This document shows positions 62,785-64,000 of a stretch of DNA of 64,000 bases, in pieces (positions within the stretch are counted from its first letter, which is position 1; every line of letters starts with the position of its first letter). The DNA is from Flavivirga abyssicola. Lineage in GTDB: Bacteria > Bacteroidota > Bacteroidia > Flavobacteriales > Flavobacteriaceae. The stretch lies in assembly GCF_030540775.2 (NCBI RefSeq), contig NZ_CP141266.1:213501-277500 (forward strand), written 5' to 3'. A model generated the notes under the pieces. The model was not told where the DNA came from and did no database searches. It saw only the letters and a program-made list of their open reading frames with translations. A program made the position numbers and the translations under genes.

Positions 62785-64000
62785 TAAACCTGTTTTTTCA
62801 TGGCAATTAGACCTTCATCGACATTCTTTAGAGATAATAAGTAAAGTTCCTTTTGCTTTTTTTCAATATAGGAAATTCTACTATCTATTTCTGAAAGTGC
62901 CTCTAAGGCTTTTGCTTTAAATTCATTCCTAAAATTAGGATTTAAAACATCAACCCCCCATTCGGGTTTATCAATATCATCTAAAAACCATTTCATTTTG
63001 TTATGAGATATTATTGATAATATAGGTGTTTTACAACCAAAAGGAATCATTTGTGCATGCCCTCTCATTCCTATTACAAGTTTTGGTTTTATATATTCCT
63101 CTACAATTCTTTTTGGATGCGAATCATTTAATCTAACTAATTCATATTTTACGTCATGACTTTGCAGAAATGGAATTATGGATTCATCTGAATACATATG
63201 GCTGTAAAATTTCAATGGAATTAATTCTGAAAGTTCCTTTAAAACAATTGATATATCGGTTAAAATGTTTCCTATCTTTTTACCAAATCTCAAATGTGAA
63301 CGATCAAATGCAACATTGAAAGCCACAAAATTTTCCTTTTCTTTACTAAAATCAATTTGATTTGAATAAAGTTCAGATAAAAAGGTGGTCATGCAAGGTT
63401 GAAATCTCAGTTTAGTATGTAAATAATCTGGTAAATATTTTTTGATAGCTTCTATACTTCCTGTGTTTCTTAAACCAAGATAGACAGCCTTTTCTGTAAA
63501 AGCCTTTATATTTTCTTTGAAAAATGGCTCAAATTCTTCTTGATCTCTAAATCTATTATATCCTACCGCATAAAATACAATAGGGACTTTTATTTTAGAT
63601 AACATTTCTATTGAACATGGCCATTGCCAACCACTAATATTATTTGCATTAGTATCTTTTAAAAATAGTCCTCCTCCTCCTATAATTAGGCCTTTAGATT
63701 TATTTATTTTTTCAACTAATTTTAAATTAACTATTGGATAAACTTGCTGGTTATTCCAGCTCAATGAATTATCAACTTCACACCAAGTATCTTGTAGAGC
63801 TAAAGGAAGTAAAGTATCTCCTGCATTTACATAATTAAAAGCCGAAACATGAAATAGCGACTTGCTATATTTTTTAGAATCAATAAGTTTTATTTGAGGC
63901 AAAACATTAATAGAATTATTATTCTTTAATATTTTTTTTAGATTTTTTTTAATGATCGCATTCTTTTTATTACTTAAAACAAAACCTTTTAACTTTCTTT
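62784..64000 (-). CDS. Polysaccharide pyruvyl transferase family protein, 5' end outside window
   Basis: The protein has the family motifs 'FNYVNAGDTLLPLALQDTW', 'KSKGLIIGGGGLFLKD', 'PIVFYAVGYNRFRDQEEFEP' and 'KPKLVIGMRGHAQMIPFG'. The only start within the window is TTG at 63902, but the same frame stays open from there to 64000 (readable as RKLKGFVLSNKKNAIIKKNL and beyond) without a stop, so the true start probably lies past the edge. It overlaps the GT42-like gene by one base. Confidence 0.85.
   Translation of the reverse strand, partial: RKLKGFVLSNKKNAIIKKNLKKILKNNNSINVLPQIKLIDSKKYSKSLFHVSAFNYVNAGDTLLPLALQDTWCEVDNSLSWNNQQVYPIVNLKLVEKINKSKGLIIGGGGLFLKDTNANNISGWQWPCSIEMLSKIKVPIVFYAVGYNRFRDQEEFEPFFKENIKAFTEKAVYLGLRNTGSIEAIKKYLPDYLHTKLRFQPCMTTFLSELYSNQIDFSKEKENFVAFNVAFDRSHLRFGKKIGNILTDISIVLKELSELIPLKFYSHMYSDESIIPFLQSHDVKYELVRLNDSHPKRIVEEYIKPKLVIGMRGHAQMIPFGCKTPILSIISHNKMKWFLDDIDKPEWGVDVLNPNFRNEFKAKALEALSEIDSRISYIEKKQKELYLLSLKNVDEGLIAMKKQV

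Overview
The window is AT-rich bacterial chromosome from the Bacteroidota, most likely a member of the Flavobacteriaceae. The reasons are: PorV/PorQ-family and Lnb/DUF4105 genes; a DUF3276 Pur-alpha-like protein; a NusB with a long N-terminal extension; a cyclophilin-FKBP fusion; promoters resembling the Bacteroidota -7 box TAnnTTTG; and almost no Shine-Dalgarno sequences. Genus cannot be read from the sequence. I see no rRNA, tRNA, CRISPR array, phage or transposase.

Positions 1-28,716 are mostly core genome. The left edge holds a stage II sporulation M-like / DUF4129 / DUF4350 / MoxR / DUF58 membrane operon, interrupted by a DUF805 gene that is flanked by short repeats. Next come a divergent dps/oxyR pair, a nusB-DUF1573-yajC cluster, an MsbA-like ABC exporter, a Pur-alpha-like protein, csaA, a thioredoxin-like protein, a GNAT gene overlapping a MORN/YwqK-repeat gene, a YfiT-like DinB protein, the dual-family immunophilin and recQ. 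An envelope cluster follows (kdsD, tatC, an AhpD-like gene, lptB), then an SPFH gene with a small ribbon-helix-helix gene too short to be called automatically, DUF808, pssA, a PorV/PorQ-family porin and a DUF4105 protein.

Positions 28,803-64,000 are one long, entirely minus-strand surface polysaccharide locus, transcribed from right to left. It holds about 30 genes. GDP-fucose synthesis is encoded by gmd and fcl. A two-gene nonulosonic-acid cassette pairs a short NeuB with a NeuA-phosphatase fusion. There are about 16 family 2, 4 and 8-like glycosyltransferases, two GT-B proteins of the CDP-glycerol transferase/HP-motif type, two pyruvyl transferases, an FkbM methyltransferase, an MBOAT/SGNH acetylation pair, an OafA-like acyltransferase, a Wzy/WaaL-like polymerase or ligase, and a polyprenyl-phosphate sugar transferase at the promoter-distal end. 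No flippase (Wzx) or export gene (Wza/Wzc) is visible, so the locus probably continues past 64,000; its last gene stays open in frame to the window edge.

The observations I rate highest are: a QueC-like PP-loop enzyme with a complete four-cysteine zinc site inside the polysaccharide locus; a candidate CMP-KDN cassette with a GT42-like candidate transferase 15 kb away; several intergenic arrays with a strict 7-bp period lying directly against gene ends; three phased ATATC boxes in front of the SPFH/ribbon-helix-helix pair; and several long inverted repeats that look like non-coding dispersed elements.
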